Source of the DNA: Adiantum capillus-veneris
Taxonomy: Eukaryota > Streptophyta > Polypodiopsida > Polypodiales > Pteridaceae
NCBI GenBank assembly: GCA_014529385.2
Contig: CM043960.1
Coordinates: forward strand, 125,463,043-125,527,042
Length of the DNA: 64,000 nt
Reading direction: 5' to 3'
The notes beneath the pieces were generated by a model that worked only from the letters and a program-made list of their open reading frames with translations, did no database searches and had not been told where the DNA came from. Every line of letters starts with the position of its first letter. Position 1 is the first letter of the stretch. A program made the position numbers and the translations under genes. Positions 46,021 through 58,250 of the stretch are shown here, piece by piece.

Positions 46021-46600
46021 AGGCATTGACAAAGAAGAGGCCAACCTGTCTAAACTACCAAAGACTGTCAGCTCTAGAGAAAGGACAAGCAGCAAAGGAA
46101 TACATGGTGAAACCCTAACGAGTGCCATGTCTTTCTTCAAGAGTCTACCAGACTTCTCCTGCGCCATCTTATATAAGATATGCCGAATGCTGCTCACTTG
46201 TATTGAAGTATTTCATGAGCCAGAGCAAGCAGGCACCCCGTGGATGTCGTTCCTCGAGGTAAATAAGGGGTTATGCTATGATTTCAATAGTGAGCCTTTT
46301 GAAGAAGACTCTATGGCTTCTACACCCGGTGTATGTTCTTACCATCGCATAATATGTTGGGGTTCGAGAAAGCTTTCTACACTGGATTCTTCACTTGGCG
46401 AACGAAGATCTTTACGCCAATGATCAGCAACCTCACATCCAAATTTGTAGGCTACTCAGCGGTGGAGCCGAAGAACAGAGTGACCATGAAATTTCTGCAA
46501 GTGCCAGACAAAGAAAGAAAAATCAGATCCCAGAAGGCACTGAATGCGCTTAAATACCGCCTTGCCAGACGTCAACCCAAAGACTGTTTCAGCCCATAAA
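46021..46600 (+). pseudogene. Homolog of the E1 post-pol ORF, 3' end
   Basis: It matches E1 19910-20330: a Leu-Pro-Lys block near 46057, ILYKICRMLLTCIEVF near 46165, and FEKAFYTGFFTWRTKIFTP near 46370, which parallels FEEAFYTGFF in E1. It extends about 40 codons further than the E1 ORF. At least three frameshifts. The left end is cut at the copia LTR scrap, so the upstream element body is missing. Confidence 0.75.
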
Positions 46601-46624
46601 TTGTGTTAAGGGACGACACAGGCG

Positions 46625-47525
46625 AGGAGGGGGGGAATGTTAGCAACAAGCTAACACGGATACCGTTTTTTGGAGTGCTCTTTGTAAAACATTTATTATT
46701 TTGATAAATTGAGAATATTGTAACTCCTATTTTCTCGGATAAACTCTGTAATTAATGAGCCGGGGCTACAAGCTTCCAGATTGTATCAGCCAGTCATTTC
46801 CCAGCTTTGGTAGAACTCCAGATTTATTAGTTTTGACCACCCAAAAACCTTGGCTAAGGTATAAAAGCCAATTCTTGTAAGTTTTTTATAAGGGCACTCA
46901 CTCCTCTCCTTCTCGCGCTTCCTACTCCCTCCCCAGTTCTCACATTGCAATCGCGTTTGTTGCATTGCAATCATAGGTAAGAGCTCTACGCATTGACGTA
47001 AACACATCACAGTATTTCGTAGCTTTTGGCGTTGTTGATCCGCGGCCTAATTTCATCATAACTAGGAATTTACACTTTCAAATAAAAAACTAAGCATAGA
47101 CAGGGTATTGGGGCATCATTGCTAACATTTAGATGCATTCTGGGTCGAAAATGACTAGGTCAAAAATCCACTACTGTTAATAATCGCGATTTTGGAACTT
47201 GACCTAAAGTGGGAAATGAGACCATAAGCATGTGTGCTTAGGTCTTATAAACTTGTCCTAGAAGTTTCGTTACGTTTGGATGTCATCTGATGTTGTAACG
47301 GATGTGATTTGTTTGCCGATGAGCGATTGGTTTTTGGTGATTTCAGTCACTTGAGTGTAGCCTGAGTTAGATGCAAGTTGTTAGTTGTTTTTCGAGAGAT
47401 TGACACCCTCTTGTAGCCTCTATGCACTACTCGGGTCAGCTTCATCCCATGGATTGACAAATTAATTGTGATTTTCGCTAATACTGCAATAAGATACGAT
47501 GGTGAGGTTAAACATGCGTCCCACA
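46625..47525 (+). repeat. PPT and 3' LTR of a second E1-like element
   Basis: GAGGAGGGGGGGAA (46624-46637) is followed by TGTTAGCAAC. The LTR shares with E1's the segment around TTCCAGATTGTATC and the TATA-box position (AAGGTATAAAAGCC, near 46856). The end is placed at CGTCCCACA (47525) by analogy with GTCCAACA in E1 and is approximate. Confidence 0.75.
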
Positions 47526-48536
47526 TTTGCCCAGTTCGTTCCTCTTCATCACCATGACCAAAGCCAGCAAGATTGCCAAAGTGCTAAGGGCTAACCACCC
47601 TAACAATATTTCAGTACGGGTAGACAGTAAAACTGCATATTACACTACACTATTGCATACGAGAATACTGAAGAACACCATGAATATAAAGAAGAAGGTA
47701 TTGTATTATTCAATGTTCATCAACACACAAGCGCTTACAAGTAGTAACGAGAACAGTGTGACTGCATAAGAGAAAGATTAATTGCCCAATTGTAAGACAT
47801 CATCAAGAACTAAACTACTTGCCTAAAACTAACCCACTTAAAACATCAACCATGGTGTAAAAACACCCTTAAGGTTCAAAGGTTCCATCCTTAGTTACAA
47901 ATAGACTGACATTGATGTACTATGGCAGTAACACCACCGCTGATGATTTTATTGCTAATTTTCATGATGTTTATGTAAGTGTGCATTCTGCCATTAAACA
48001 TTCACAGGAACTTTACACTAAGATGCTAATAAGCATCGTAAGGTGCACCAATTTAAAGAAGGTGATTATGTTATGCTTCACATTGAAAAATGAAGGATCA
48101 AAAGTGTTGATACTAATGTTTTTGTTAAATTCGCTCCTCGTTTTTAGGGTCCATTCAAAATTTCCGTTGTGATCAATGACGTTTCATTTTGTTTAGACTT
48201 ACCTTCACATTGGCACATTCACAATGCATTCCACATTAGTCATTTAAGACCTTTCAGAGAACCCCTACCTACACATCACATTTATGAGGATCCATCTTTA
48301 CTTGTGGACCAAGAAGAACAACTCATCCCTACACAAATAATTGATCACGAGACCACCACCACACGCTCTACCATGATTTATAACCACTATCTTTTGACTT
48401 TTAAAGGCCACCCTAGAGAGGATGCCAAATGGATGCCTGAAAATTTTTTTCGCAACTTCCCAGACCTTCTCCACACTTTCCATCACTCATGGTCTAGTTG
48501 ATTCTATTAAGAAACTAAGGACAATTGCTATCCCTG
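47526..48536 (+). pseudogene. Chromovirus B integrase C-terminus and chromodomain
   Basis: From about 47930: HSAIKHSQELYTK, HQFKEGDYVMLHIEK (frame changes), GPFKISVVINDVSFCLDL, HNAFHISHLRPF and a chromodomain-like YLLTFKGHPREDAKWMP (near 48400). It is distinct from gypsy-A. The stretch 47526-47930 is not clearly coding. The upstream part of the element was displaced by the E1-like insertion. Confidence 0.75.
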
Positions 48537-49430
<894 letters not shown>

Positions 49431-51035
49431 CAAGAATTATCTCCTTTAGTACAAAAATCAAGCTGATCTCTTATATTCCTTTGCAAATTCATCAACGTCT
49501 TTGTATTCATAAATAAGTAACAAGATTTTAATCCGACCTTAATTGTAGGATCAAGAGCTGGCTGCACAAATTGAGAGGAGAGGCATGTGCTCGTGGGGAG
49601 TAGTGTACGAATATTGATCTGAAGCATTGTCTCACATTTTCTTTTATCCATGACAAGATGTCAATCTCTGGCCCAGGCTTGCACTTGGAATTAGTCAATG
49701 GAATGCGATGTCCTGAGAGCGAGAGGCTTGAACGAGGACTTGTTTTGCTTCAACCATGTGCAATGAGTAGAGTGGTGGACAACTATGGTTGCCCATGTCT
49801 ACAATCCCAGGCAAGAAAAAGTTCAAGGACATGTAATTGAATTTATCAATTCTCTTGTTTGTCTTGGAAAGTCATTTTGTGTTGTGTTTTTGTGGGGAGG
49901 TGGAACATGCAAGACCTCATGACAATTGCAATATGCAAAATGAAAGAGGAGGACAATGACGTGCATGCTTTTTTGGTGTCAAATAAATGAATTCCCGGAG
50001 AAGAATGGATGTCCTTCAACAAACTTCTTGGGTTTCATGGCGAGTGAAACTCAATACAATTGGAATGCATCCCATACAATTTTCAACGGAGGACCCAACA
50101 AGGTTATGGAAGGACGGGAGTGTTTGTGCCTTTTCCATTAGGAGCAAAATTTGGGAATCCACACCATGGAATACGTTGTTACGGCCAACACAAGCGATTG
50201 TGCCATATGTGGCAATGTGGTCAATTGACAAAGGAGGCAGAGAGAGAATACAAGCTCATTTGAGTGTGGTGGGCAATGGGCAAAGTAGCCAATACCAATT
50301 TGAAACCCATGGAGTGTTGGCTAAGTTGTTGGCATGTTAGAAAAGAAAGTTATTAGGGCAAGTACGTTGAGATGTCATGTTTATTTTTTAATGCTTTACT
50401 CCCATATTGACTAATATCTTTGTTTTATCTTTTGTAGTCTATAGACTGCACATGTGTTGAGTGGATGCCCAAAACGAACCTCTCAGAGTCATGACATGCA
50501 TCTTTGTTGGCCAATGAGGGCTATAAGCAAAAAAATTCTTTATACAATCCCACAATGTGAGACATCAAGAGCAGTTTGCTGCAACACGCTAAACGCATAG
50601 CACACATAGAGGGTAAATATATTGGGGATGGTCCTAGTGTTCCCAAGCTAAGAGACACAAACTCTTTGTCCTACTCATAACAATTGCATCATCAATTGTT
50701 CCATTCTCAATGCCTCCATCCCAAGGATGCTTGATTTGATTAAGGACAACATGACAATATCCAAGCCGTGCAAGCATATACACAATGTGATTAAAGTAGA
50801 ACCAAACTCTCATAGGCTAGAGTATCTCACACACAATGCACCACTCCAAAGGAAATATAGGAAAATTTCATAGCAGTAGGCATCAATGGAAACACATGGA
50901 CCATACAAAGGTGCAAGGTTGAATCAAGATTCATTTGCCAAGGGGTACTACCCAGTAGCATAAGGTGCAGAAAGAAAGTGAATTTATGCAGGGAAGGTAC
51001 AACAACACCACACTTTTTCAAATAGCAAAGTTAGA
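49431..51035 (+). other. Unidentified sequence with coding-like stretch 49950-50340
   Basis: Between 49950 and 50340 all three + frames carry long open stretches. One reads YNFQRRTQQGYGRTGVFVPF, which loosely recalls a 'GTGVFLP' motif I associate with some plant nuclear proteins, so a captured gene fragment is possible but unproven. TTTATCTTTTGTAG near 50438 looks like an intron 3' end. I see nothing in 50450-51035. Confidence 0.35.
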
Positions 51036-52454
51036 AGGGATGCAACATTCTTCCCACCTTCTTCTCTTCTATTGAATCAGTTTCTTGTATGTATGCAAAT
51101 GATTTTGATAGTTTTCTTTGTCCATAGTTGCATCAAGCTTTATCAAGGAATTTCGAGCATCTTGAAATTCTTTATCAAACCACCTTTTGTGTTATCTGTC
51201 TTTGTTGATACCATGGACATGCTTTATGGAAAAGTGTTCTTGTGCCAAATAACTTTTTTGAAAGCTTCCCATTTAGTTTCTAATGGTGAGTCATATTGAA
51301 GCTTTGTCATCCATAACTTTTCTCAACCATTTCAATGTACATAGGTGTCCGTTTCAAATCCATACATAGTGATAACTTCTCGTCTCTTTGGATGAGATTA
51401 TCATTCTTAGTTCCTTCTCCACATGCAAGGTCGATACATAAGGTCTGATGGTCTGATTTTGGGGTCGATTGGCCAAGCGTAAAACTCTCTATGTAATACA
51501 TGATGGATTCAGAGAGTATCATATAGTCAATCACACTATCCCCATTATGTTTTCTACATGTAAATCCGTCGGTTCCACTCCACAAAGATACACCATTGGC
51601 TATGAGCATACCCGTGCTATTGCACATGTGTAAAAGTAACTTTCCATAGTGATCCAGCTCTTTCTCATCCATTGAAGTACGATCATACAAGTAAACTTCC
51701 TCCAACTCCCTTGAAATGTATGCATAAAAAGGGAAATCATGATGAGGAATGTAGCAACTGGCTACAAAAACGGATGCTCTTTTTGGTTTCATAATTTTCA
51801 ACCATACATAATGTTTGTGCTTGTCATCTTTCACAATTGATACAAAATCTTCTAACCCTTTCTTAACCATACATGCTACCCCTCCTTGCCCTCTTTGTTG
51901 CTTGAGATTCTTAGACCACATCAATGAATCTACATTGTAATCCGCCAACCCGTTAATCCTTTGTGTATCATGTTCCCAAGATCCAAGGAGAAGTATAACA
52001 TTGGCTTTGCTTGTTAGTTCATCAATGCCAACCCCCGCATTCATATCCCCAAAGACACTAACATCACCTTGGCCTTTAAAATAAGCAATATCCTCCTCTA
52101 AATAAAAAAATAGTTGATCTCTATCCATGCAAGCATAAAAAGGGGAATCATGATGAGGAATGTAGCAACCGGCTACAAATATGGATGGTCTTTTTGGTTT
52201 CATAATTTTCATCCATACATCATGTTTGGGCTTGTTATCTTTCACAATTGATACAAAATCTTCTAATCATTTCTTAACCATACATGCTACCCCTCCTTGC
52301 CCCTCTTCATTGCTTGAGATTCTTTGACCACATCAATGAATGTACATTGTAATCCTCCAACCCGTTAATCCTTTGTGTATCATGCTCCCAAGTTTCAACA
52401 AGAAGTACAACATTGGCTTTGCTTGTTAGTTCATCAATGCCAACCCCCACATTG
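51036..52454 (-). pseudogene. LINE copy 2 endonuclease with in-frame 137-codon tandem duplication
   Basis: AP-endonuclease-like domain of an L1-type LINE: VWLKIMKPKRASVFVASCYI, GDMNAGVGIDEL, ANGVSLWSGTDGF, FTCRKHNGDSVIDYMILSE and the catalytic SDH in PKSDHQTLCIDL. A 411-bp unit (51722-52132) is repeated from 52133 to 52454, where copia interrupts it; 411 is a multiple of three and the frame (52245 to 51307) runs through both. RT is absent: homology with copy 1 stops at about 51036. This endonuclease is better kept than that of copy 1. Confidence 0.85.
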
Positions 52455-53228
52455 TGTTAAGTATGGAGCCTGATTTACCGTTGTAATTTTCTGTGGTAAA
52501 AGCGCATATTTGTAAGGCCCCCGTTATGAGGAGAAGCCATCGTGCGTGAAGGAAAATCACTCACCGAAAACCAAAATTTTCATGGACAAGAATCAGGGGC
52601 AACTTTAGAGGCCTCGGGGGTGGAGGCCCCTGAGACATTTTTTTCGCCGGAATATTCCTTTTCACCGGAATATTATAGCCGGACGGCGGCCGGAAAGTGG
52701 TCGTAAAACAACCGGTTGGTTGGCCGGTGGTCGGAAGTCAATGGCCGATAGCCGGTGGTCGGAAGTCAATGGCCGGTGGCCGAATTCAAAAGCGGACTTG
52801 TCTTCTCAAGGGCGGCCACACATGGGCGGATTGGAGGGTCCGATGTGGACTTATTCGCACAAGGGCGGCTACACATGGCTGTCTCTCATAAGAGAGGGAA
52901 GCCCTTTTGGCTTATAAAAGGAGGCCATTTCTACACACATTTCATAGTGTGAATTTGATGCAACAAGGTGAGTGTGAGGTGGTGAGAGTGAAGCAAGGCG
53001 GGAGCTCCATTAAGGGTATAATCCCTTTGTAAACTACTTCTTGTTTTGAAGTACTAAAGCCATTGAGTGGCTGCTTTCCCGTGGACGTAGCCCACATTGG
53101 GTGAACCACGTATATCGTGTGTACTCTCTCTCTCTCTCTCTACTCTTTAATCTCATGTATGTAAATCTGTCTCTCTCCATTAAGTAATCTACTCAATTAT
53201 CTATTTAGCTACGTCTTATTTCCTAACA
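52455..53228 (+). repeat. Copia 5' LTR
   Basis: It starts TGTTAAGTATGG and ends TTCCTAACA. It contains a 28-bp tandem repeat (52722-52777, GGCCGGTGGTCGG core), a TATA box (TTATAAAAGG near 52911) and a CT run near 53125. Confidence 0.95.
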
Positions 53229-53230
53229 AC

Positions 53231-53242
53231 TGGTATCAGAGC
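53231..53242 (+). promoter_or_regulatory. Copia primer binding site (tRNA-iMet)
   Basis: TGGTATCAGAGC, two bases after the 5' LTR, a perfect complement to the initiator tRNA-Met 3' end. Confidence 0.95.
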
Positions 53243-53301
53243 AAGGTTTGCTCGTAGCTAAATTATCTCAAGGAAAGGATTCCTTGAATTGAGTGGGAGT
53301 T

Positions 53302-54101
53302 ATGGCGGAGGAATGGAAGCTCAAGATTGAGAAGTTCAACGGCAAAAACTACCAACATTGGAAGATGCAGATTGAAGACTATCTCTACCAGAAGGACCTC
53401 TATTTGCCACTAGGCGGTCTTGCAAAGAAGCCCGCAACGATGGCAAATGAAGCATGGATTGTCCTTGATCGAAAGGCCCTGGGAACAATCCGGTTAAGCT
53501 TGGCGTCAACGGTGGCCTTAAATGTTTCGGAGATGAAGACCACGGAGGACTTGTTGAAGTCACTTGACGACTTCTACGAGAAACCATCGGCATCCAATAA
53601 GGTATTTCTTTTGAAGCGCTTGTTCAATCTAAAGATGGCAGAGAATGGTTCAGTTGCAGAACACCTAAATGACTTTAACACAAACATAAGTCAACTTCGA
53701 TCGGTGAAAATCAATTTCGATGACGAAGTGCGAGCTCTCCTTATATTATCATCTCTACCAGATAGTTGGGACAGCCTTGTGATGGCTGTAAGTAATTCTA
53801 TCTCTGGTATAAATACTCTTAAGTTTGATGATGTTGTGGGTGTTCTCCTAAGCGAGGAAATACGAAGGAGAAGCACAGGAGAACATCAAGTGCTGCATTG
53901 TCAGTGGAAACAAGAGGAAGGCCTAAGGAGAGGTTCAAAAGCCAAAAGGGTCGTGATCGCTCAAGACGGAGCAAGTCACGAACAAAGTCAGTTCTTGAAT
54001 GTTGGAACTGCGGCAAGAAGGGCCACGTCAAGTAGGATTGCTGGTCCAAGAAGAAGAAGGAAACAGAGTCTCAAGACAACAAGCCAACATCGGAGGCCAA
54101 T
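53302..54101 (+). pseudogene. Copia gag
   Basis: It starts with ATG at 53302 (MAEEWKLKIEKFNG), chosen over an upstream GTG because copia gag usually begins this way. A gag-polypeptide (UBN2-like) domain follows (WKMQIEDYLYQKDLY, LKRLFNLKMAENGS, LILSSLPDSWD). Near 53870 a frameshift moves the coding frame. The new frame continues through a basic stretch to a zinc knuckle, CWNCGKKGH, whose VK is followed by TAG and then DC. The knuckle spacing CX2CX4HX4C counts the stop as one residue. It would coat element RNA. Confidence 0.85.
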
Positions 54102-54602
54102 GTGGCAAGTAAAGTAGAGCAAGATGCTCTAATTCTCTCATTAGACAATGTGTCTAATTCCTGGATAGTAGATTCCGGGGCTTCATTCCATGCGACACCA
54201 CACAAGCAACATTTCCAAGACTACACCAAAGGTAATTTTGGGTATGTATACTTGGGAGATGATGAATCTTGTGAGATTGTTGGCAAAGATACAGTTTCTA
54301 TCAAAATTGCTAACGGAAATGAATGGAAGCTTAAAGATGTTAGGCATGTTCCTTCTCTTCGAAAAAATTTAATCTCTACAGGACAATTGGACGATGAAGG
54401 TCACAACATTGCATTCGGAAATAAACGGTGGAAGATCTCAAAGGGATCTTTGGTGGTTGCCAAGGGAGAAAAGGTCGGTACACTTTACTTGTGTACTGTT
54501 AGCACGCAACCTTCAGCTTGTGCAGCAACTACAAAAGTTGATAGTGCAGTGTGGCACTATCGACTTGGGCATATGAGTGCCAAAGGAATGCAAATCCTTT
54601 AA
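54102..54602 (+). pseudogene. Copia protease and GAG-pre-integrase domain
   Basis: The catalytic motif is SWIVDSGASFHAT near 54160. The pre-integrase zinc region begins with WHYRLGHMSAKGMQ. The frame is stopped by TAA at 54600-54602 and continues in the same frame at once with TKKLLPGL, so a single stop separates it from the rest of pol. Confidence 0.88.
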
Positions 54603-57182
54603 ACAAAGAAGCTTCTACCAGGTTTGAAAGAAGTGGACTTAGTGTTCTGTGAAGATTGTGTGTATGGTAAACAAAAGAGGGTAAAATTTCAAAAATCGGG
54701 AAATGAAAGAAAAAATAAAAAACTTGAGTTGGTTCATTCTGATGTTTGGGGTCCTGCAAGTACACCATCACTTGGTGGCTCATTATACTATGTAACATTC
54801 ATAGACGATGCGACTAGAAAAACATGGGTTTATGTCATGAAGAATAAATCCGATGTATTTTCCATATTTCAAAGGTGGAAAGCCTTTGTGGAGAATGAAA
54901 CAGGTACCAAGGTTAAATGCCTCAGATCCGACAATGGAGGCGAATATTGCAGCCAAGCTTTTGAAATCTTTTGTGCTAGCAATGGCATTCGGAGGCAAAG
55001 GACAACCCCAAGGACACCTCAAAAAAATGGGATTTCGGAAAGGAGGAACAGGACAATCATGGAACGAGCACGAAGCATGCGGCTACATGCAGGCCTACCG
55101 CTTGAGCTTTGGGCGGAAGCTATAAGTATGTCTGTGTACTTAATCAATCGGTCACCCTCAACGGCTTTGGATGGAGGAGTTCCAGAAGAGGCATGGATAG
55201 GTAAACCGGTGAATTATGCATTTCTCAAAGTGTTTGGGTGTGAGGCTTTCATGCACATAGATAGAAGCCTAAGATCAAAGCTAGATGCAAAGTCCAAAAA
55301 GTGTTTCCTTATTGGCTATGGAGAAGGAGACTTTGGGTATCGCCTATGGAATCCTGAAGATGGTAAAATCTTAAGGAGTAGGGATGTAATTTTTAACGAA
55401 CAAAATATGTACAAAGATTACTTGGAAAGAAAACAAACAAAAGAAACAGGTGATGAGTACATGGAGCTTGAGGACGGTGAAGACTCAAGGACTGCAAACG
55501 ATGACAATGTGCAACAACGTCAACCAAATGAGGAGCCTCAACCTATTCCCCGAAGATCTACAAGAGCAAGTAGACCTCCAGAAAGGTTTGTTCCTTCCTT
55601 CAACCATCTCTTGATCTCAGATTCTGGAGAGCCGGAATCAGACGAAGAAGCTATGCAACATGAATCCAAAGAAGAATGGACGAAGAGCATGCAAGTGGAG
55701 ATGGACTCACTACATCGCAACCAAACATGGGAGTTGGTTGAGTTGCCTAAAGGTAAGCGAGCACTTCAAAACAAATGGGTGTACAAGATGAAGGAAGAAG
55801 AAGGTGGGAAGAAAAGGTACAAGTCTAGGCTTGTGGTAAAAGGGTTTTCTCAAAAGAAAGGTATTGACTTCAATGAAATATTTTCTCCTGTTGTAAAAAT
55901 GAACTCAATTAGGCTTGTCTTAAGCCTTGTGGCTGCTCATGATCTAAATCTCGAGCAAATGGATGTAAATACGGCATTCCCTCACGGTGACTTAGAGGAG
56001 GAAATCTACATGCTTCAACCAAAGGGGTATGAAGTAAAAGATAAGGAGAAAATGGTTTGCAGATTAAAGAAGAGCTTGTATGGTTTAAAGCAAGCATCAA
56101 GACAATGGTACTTGAAGTTTGATCGATGGCTGTTGGATCATGGATTCACAAGATGCAACTCCGATCACTGCGTCTACACGAAGAATTTGGGAGATGGGAA
56201 ATTCATCATCCTAATGTTGTATGTTGATGACATGTTGATTGCAAGTGCTAACATGCAAGACATCAAAGACCTAAAAGAGGAGCTGTCTAAATCTTTTTCA
56301 ATGAAAGATTTAGGTGCTGCAAAGAGGATGCTTGGTATGAAAATATCAAGGGACAGGACGAAGAAGACAATAAAGCTATCTCAAGAAGATTATATCAAGA
56401 AGGTACTAGAAAGGTTTGCAATGCAAAATGCAAAACCAGTTTCTACACCTTTGGCTGGTCATTTTAAACTAACGAAGGATATGTGTCCAAAGACACAAGA
56501 GGAGATAGCCTATATGTCTAAAGTTCCATATGCTGCAGCGGTAGGTTCTCTAATGTATGCTATGGTCTCGACAAGGCCAGACATTGCACATGCAGTGGGA
56601 GTTGTGAGTAGGTTCATGGACAACCCAGGTAAAGAGCATTGGCAAGCTGTGAAGTGGATACTTAGGTATCTAAAAGGGACAATAACAAATGCTTTGTATT
56701 TTGGAGGAACTGATATTTTTCTAGAAGGGTATGCTGATGCAGATATGGCAGGTGACAAAGATACTCGAAGGAGCACTACTGGCTATGTGTTCACGGTTGG
56801 AGGCATAGCAGTAAGCTGGGCTTCAAAGCTGCAGAAAGTGGTTTTACTTTCTACCACGGAAGCAGAGTATGTAGCAATGATGGAGGCAAGCAAAGAAATT
56901 ATGTGGCTCCACAGATTCTTAGAAGATCTTGGATTCAAACAAGACAATTGTGTCTTGTACAGTGATAGCCAAAGCGCTATCCATCTTGCGAAGAACTCAG
57001 CCTTTCATTCAAGGACAAAGCACATTGAGGTGAGATATCACTTCATACGCACTCTTTTGGAAGAGGGACAGCTAAAGCTAGGAAAGGTGCATACAAGTGA
57101 AAATCCTGCAGACATGTTTACAAAGGTGGTCAACAAGGAGAAGTTGAGCTTTTGCTCATCTTCAATCGGCATTCAAGGATAA
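54603..57182 (+). CDS. Copia integrase, reverse transcriptase and RNase H
   Basis: One uninterrupted frame. Integrase: zinc pair CEDCVYGKQK, core acids in VHSDVWGP, LRSDNGGEY and NGISERRNR. RT: KARLVVKGFS-type block (KSRLVVKGFSQKKGIDF), MDVNTAFPHGDLEEEIYM (the usual FLHG is FPHG), SLYGLKQASRQWY and the active site LYVDDMLIAS near 56220. RNase H: YADADMAGD, STTEAEYVA, DSQSAI and HIEVRYHFIR. It ends at 57182, 60 bp before the 3' LTR. All the catalytic residues I can check are present. It would copy and integrate the element if gag-pol were supplied in trans. Confidence 0.93.
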   Translation, partial: TKKLLPGLKEVDLVFCEDCVYGKQKRVKFQKSGNERKNKKLELVHSDVWGPASTPSLGGSLYYVTFIDDATRKTWVYVMKNKSDVFSIFQRWKAFVENETGTKVKCLRSDNGGEYCSQAFEIFCASNGIRRQRTTPRTPQKNGISERRNRTIMERARSMRLHAGLPLELWAEAISMSVYLINRSPSTALDGGVPEEAWIGKPVNYAFLKVFGCEAFMHIDRSLRSKLDAKSKKCFLIGYGEGDFGYRLWNPEDGKILRSRDVIFNEQNMYKDYLERKQTKETGDEYMELEDGEDSRTANDDNVQQRQPNEEPQPIPRRSTRASRPPERFVPSFNHLLISDSGEPESDEEAMQHESKEEWTKSMQVEMDSLHRNQTWELVELPKGKRALQNKWVYKMKEEEGGKKRYKSRLVVKGFSQKKGIDFNEIFSPVVKMNSIRLVLSLVAAHDLNLEQMDVNTAFPHGDLEEEIYMLQPKGYEVKDKEKMVCRLKKSLYGLKQASRQWYLKFDRWLLDHGFTRCNSDHCVYTKNLGDGKFIILMLYVDDMLIASANMQDIKDLKEELSKSFSMKDLGAAKRMLGMKISRDRTKKTIKLSQEDYIKKVLERFAMQNAKPVSTPLAGHFKLTKDMCPKTQEEIAYMSKVPYAAAVGSLMYAMVSTRPDIAHAVGVVSRFMDNPGKEHWQAVKWILRYLKGTITNALYFGGTDIFLEGYADADMAGDKDTRRSTTGYVFTVGGIAVSWASKLQKVVLLSTTEAEYVAMMEASKEIMWLHRFLEDLGFKQDNCVLYSDSQSAIHLAKNSAFHSRTKHIEVRYHFIRTLLEEGQLKLGKVHTSENPADMFTKVVNKEKLSFCSSSIGIQG

Positions 57183-57232
57183 GAAGCCAGAATGGAAAGC
57201 AGTCACAGGTTTGGTTTGGAGATCAGTCTCCA

Positions 57233-57242
57233 AGTGGGAGAT
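57233..57242 (+). promoter_or_regulatory. Copia polypurine tract
   Basis: AAGTGGGAGAT directly precedes the 3' LTR start TGTTAAG. Confidence 0.85.
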
Positions 57243-58000
57243 TGTTAAGTATGGAGCCTGATTTACCCTTGTAATTTTCTGTGGTAAAAGCGCACATTTG
57301 TAAGGCCCCCATTATGAGGAGAAGCCATCGTGCGTGAAGGAAAATCACTCACCGAAAACCAAAATTTTCACAGACAAGAATCAGGGCAACTTTAGAGGCC
57401 TCGGGGGCGGAGGCCCCCGAGACTTTTTTTTTCGCCGGAATATTATGGCCGGACGGCGGCCGAAAAGTGGTCGTAAAACAACCGGTTGGTTGGCCGGTGG
57501 CCGGTAGTCAATGGCCGATAGCCGGTGGTCGGAAGTCAATGGCCGGTGGCCGAATTCAAAAGCGGACTTGTCTTCTCAAGGGCGGCCACACATGGGCGGA
57601 TTGGAGGGTCCGATTTGGACTTATTCGCACAAGGGCGGCTACACATGGCTGTCTCTCCTAAGAGAGGGAAGCCCTTTTGGCTTATAAAAGGAGGCCATTT
57701 CTACACACATTTCATAGTGTGAATTTGATGCAACAAGGTGAGTGTGAGGTGGTGAGAGTGAAGCAAGGCGGGAGCTCCATTAAGGGTATAATCCCTTTGT
57801 AAACTACTTCTTGTTTTGAAGTACTAAAGCCATTGAGTGGCTGCTTTCCCGTGGACGTAGCCCACATTGGGTGAACCACGTATATCGTGTGTACTCTCTC
57901 TCTCTCTCTCTCTACTCTTTAATCTCATGTATGTAAATCTGTCTCTCTCCATTAAGCAATCTACTCAATTATCTATTTAGCTACGTCTTATTTCCTAACA
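57243..58000 (+). repeat. Copia 3' LTR
   Basis: It starts TGTTAAGTATGG and ends TTCCTAACA. Compared with the 5' LTR it lacks a segment of about 17 bp after CGCCGGAATATT and has about a dozen substitutions. It shares diagnostic bases with the orphan piece at 45931. Confidence 0.95.
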
Positions 58001-58250
58001 TAGCAAGGGATTGTGTCCTTGTCGATATCGAGATGCATATATGGGTAGATATGGTGCTTGAAGAGGTTATAGATAGAAGCTATAGCAATTTTCTTTGCCA
58101 TTGGGTACATGTTGTCGAGGTTGGTCGAGACCGGGCACGGACAATAGTAGTTTGCAGATTGTGCATCGAGGTGTGTGTTTGCTAGGGGATAGGGGTGCTG
58201 TGAAATCACTGGGCTATAGAGAGGCATTCATTGAGTGTGCTGATGGTATT
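58001..58250 (+). repeat. R1 copy a, continuation after copia
   Basis: GCAAGGGATTGTGTCC (58003) onward matches 60554-60792 of R1 copy b. It directly continues the sequence broken off at 45930. Confidence 0.88.

Larger units (their letters stand above)
52455..58000 (+). mobile_element. Ty1/copia element, nearly complete, flanks mismatched
   Basis: LTRs of 774 and 758 bp, tRNA-iMet primer site, gag, protease, integrase, RT, RNase H and PPT in copia order. The LTRs are almost the same apart from about a dozen substitutions and short indels. There is no target duplication: the left flank is CATTG within a LINE, the right flank TAGCA within R1. The right flank instead pairs with 45926-45930. Confidence 0.93.
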
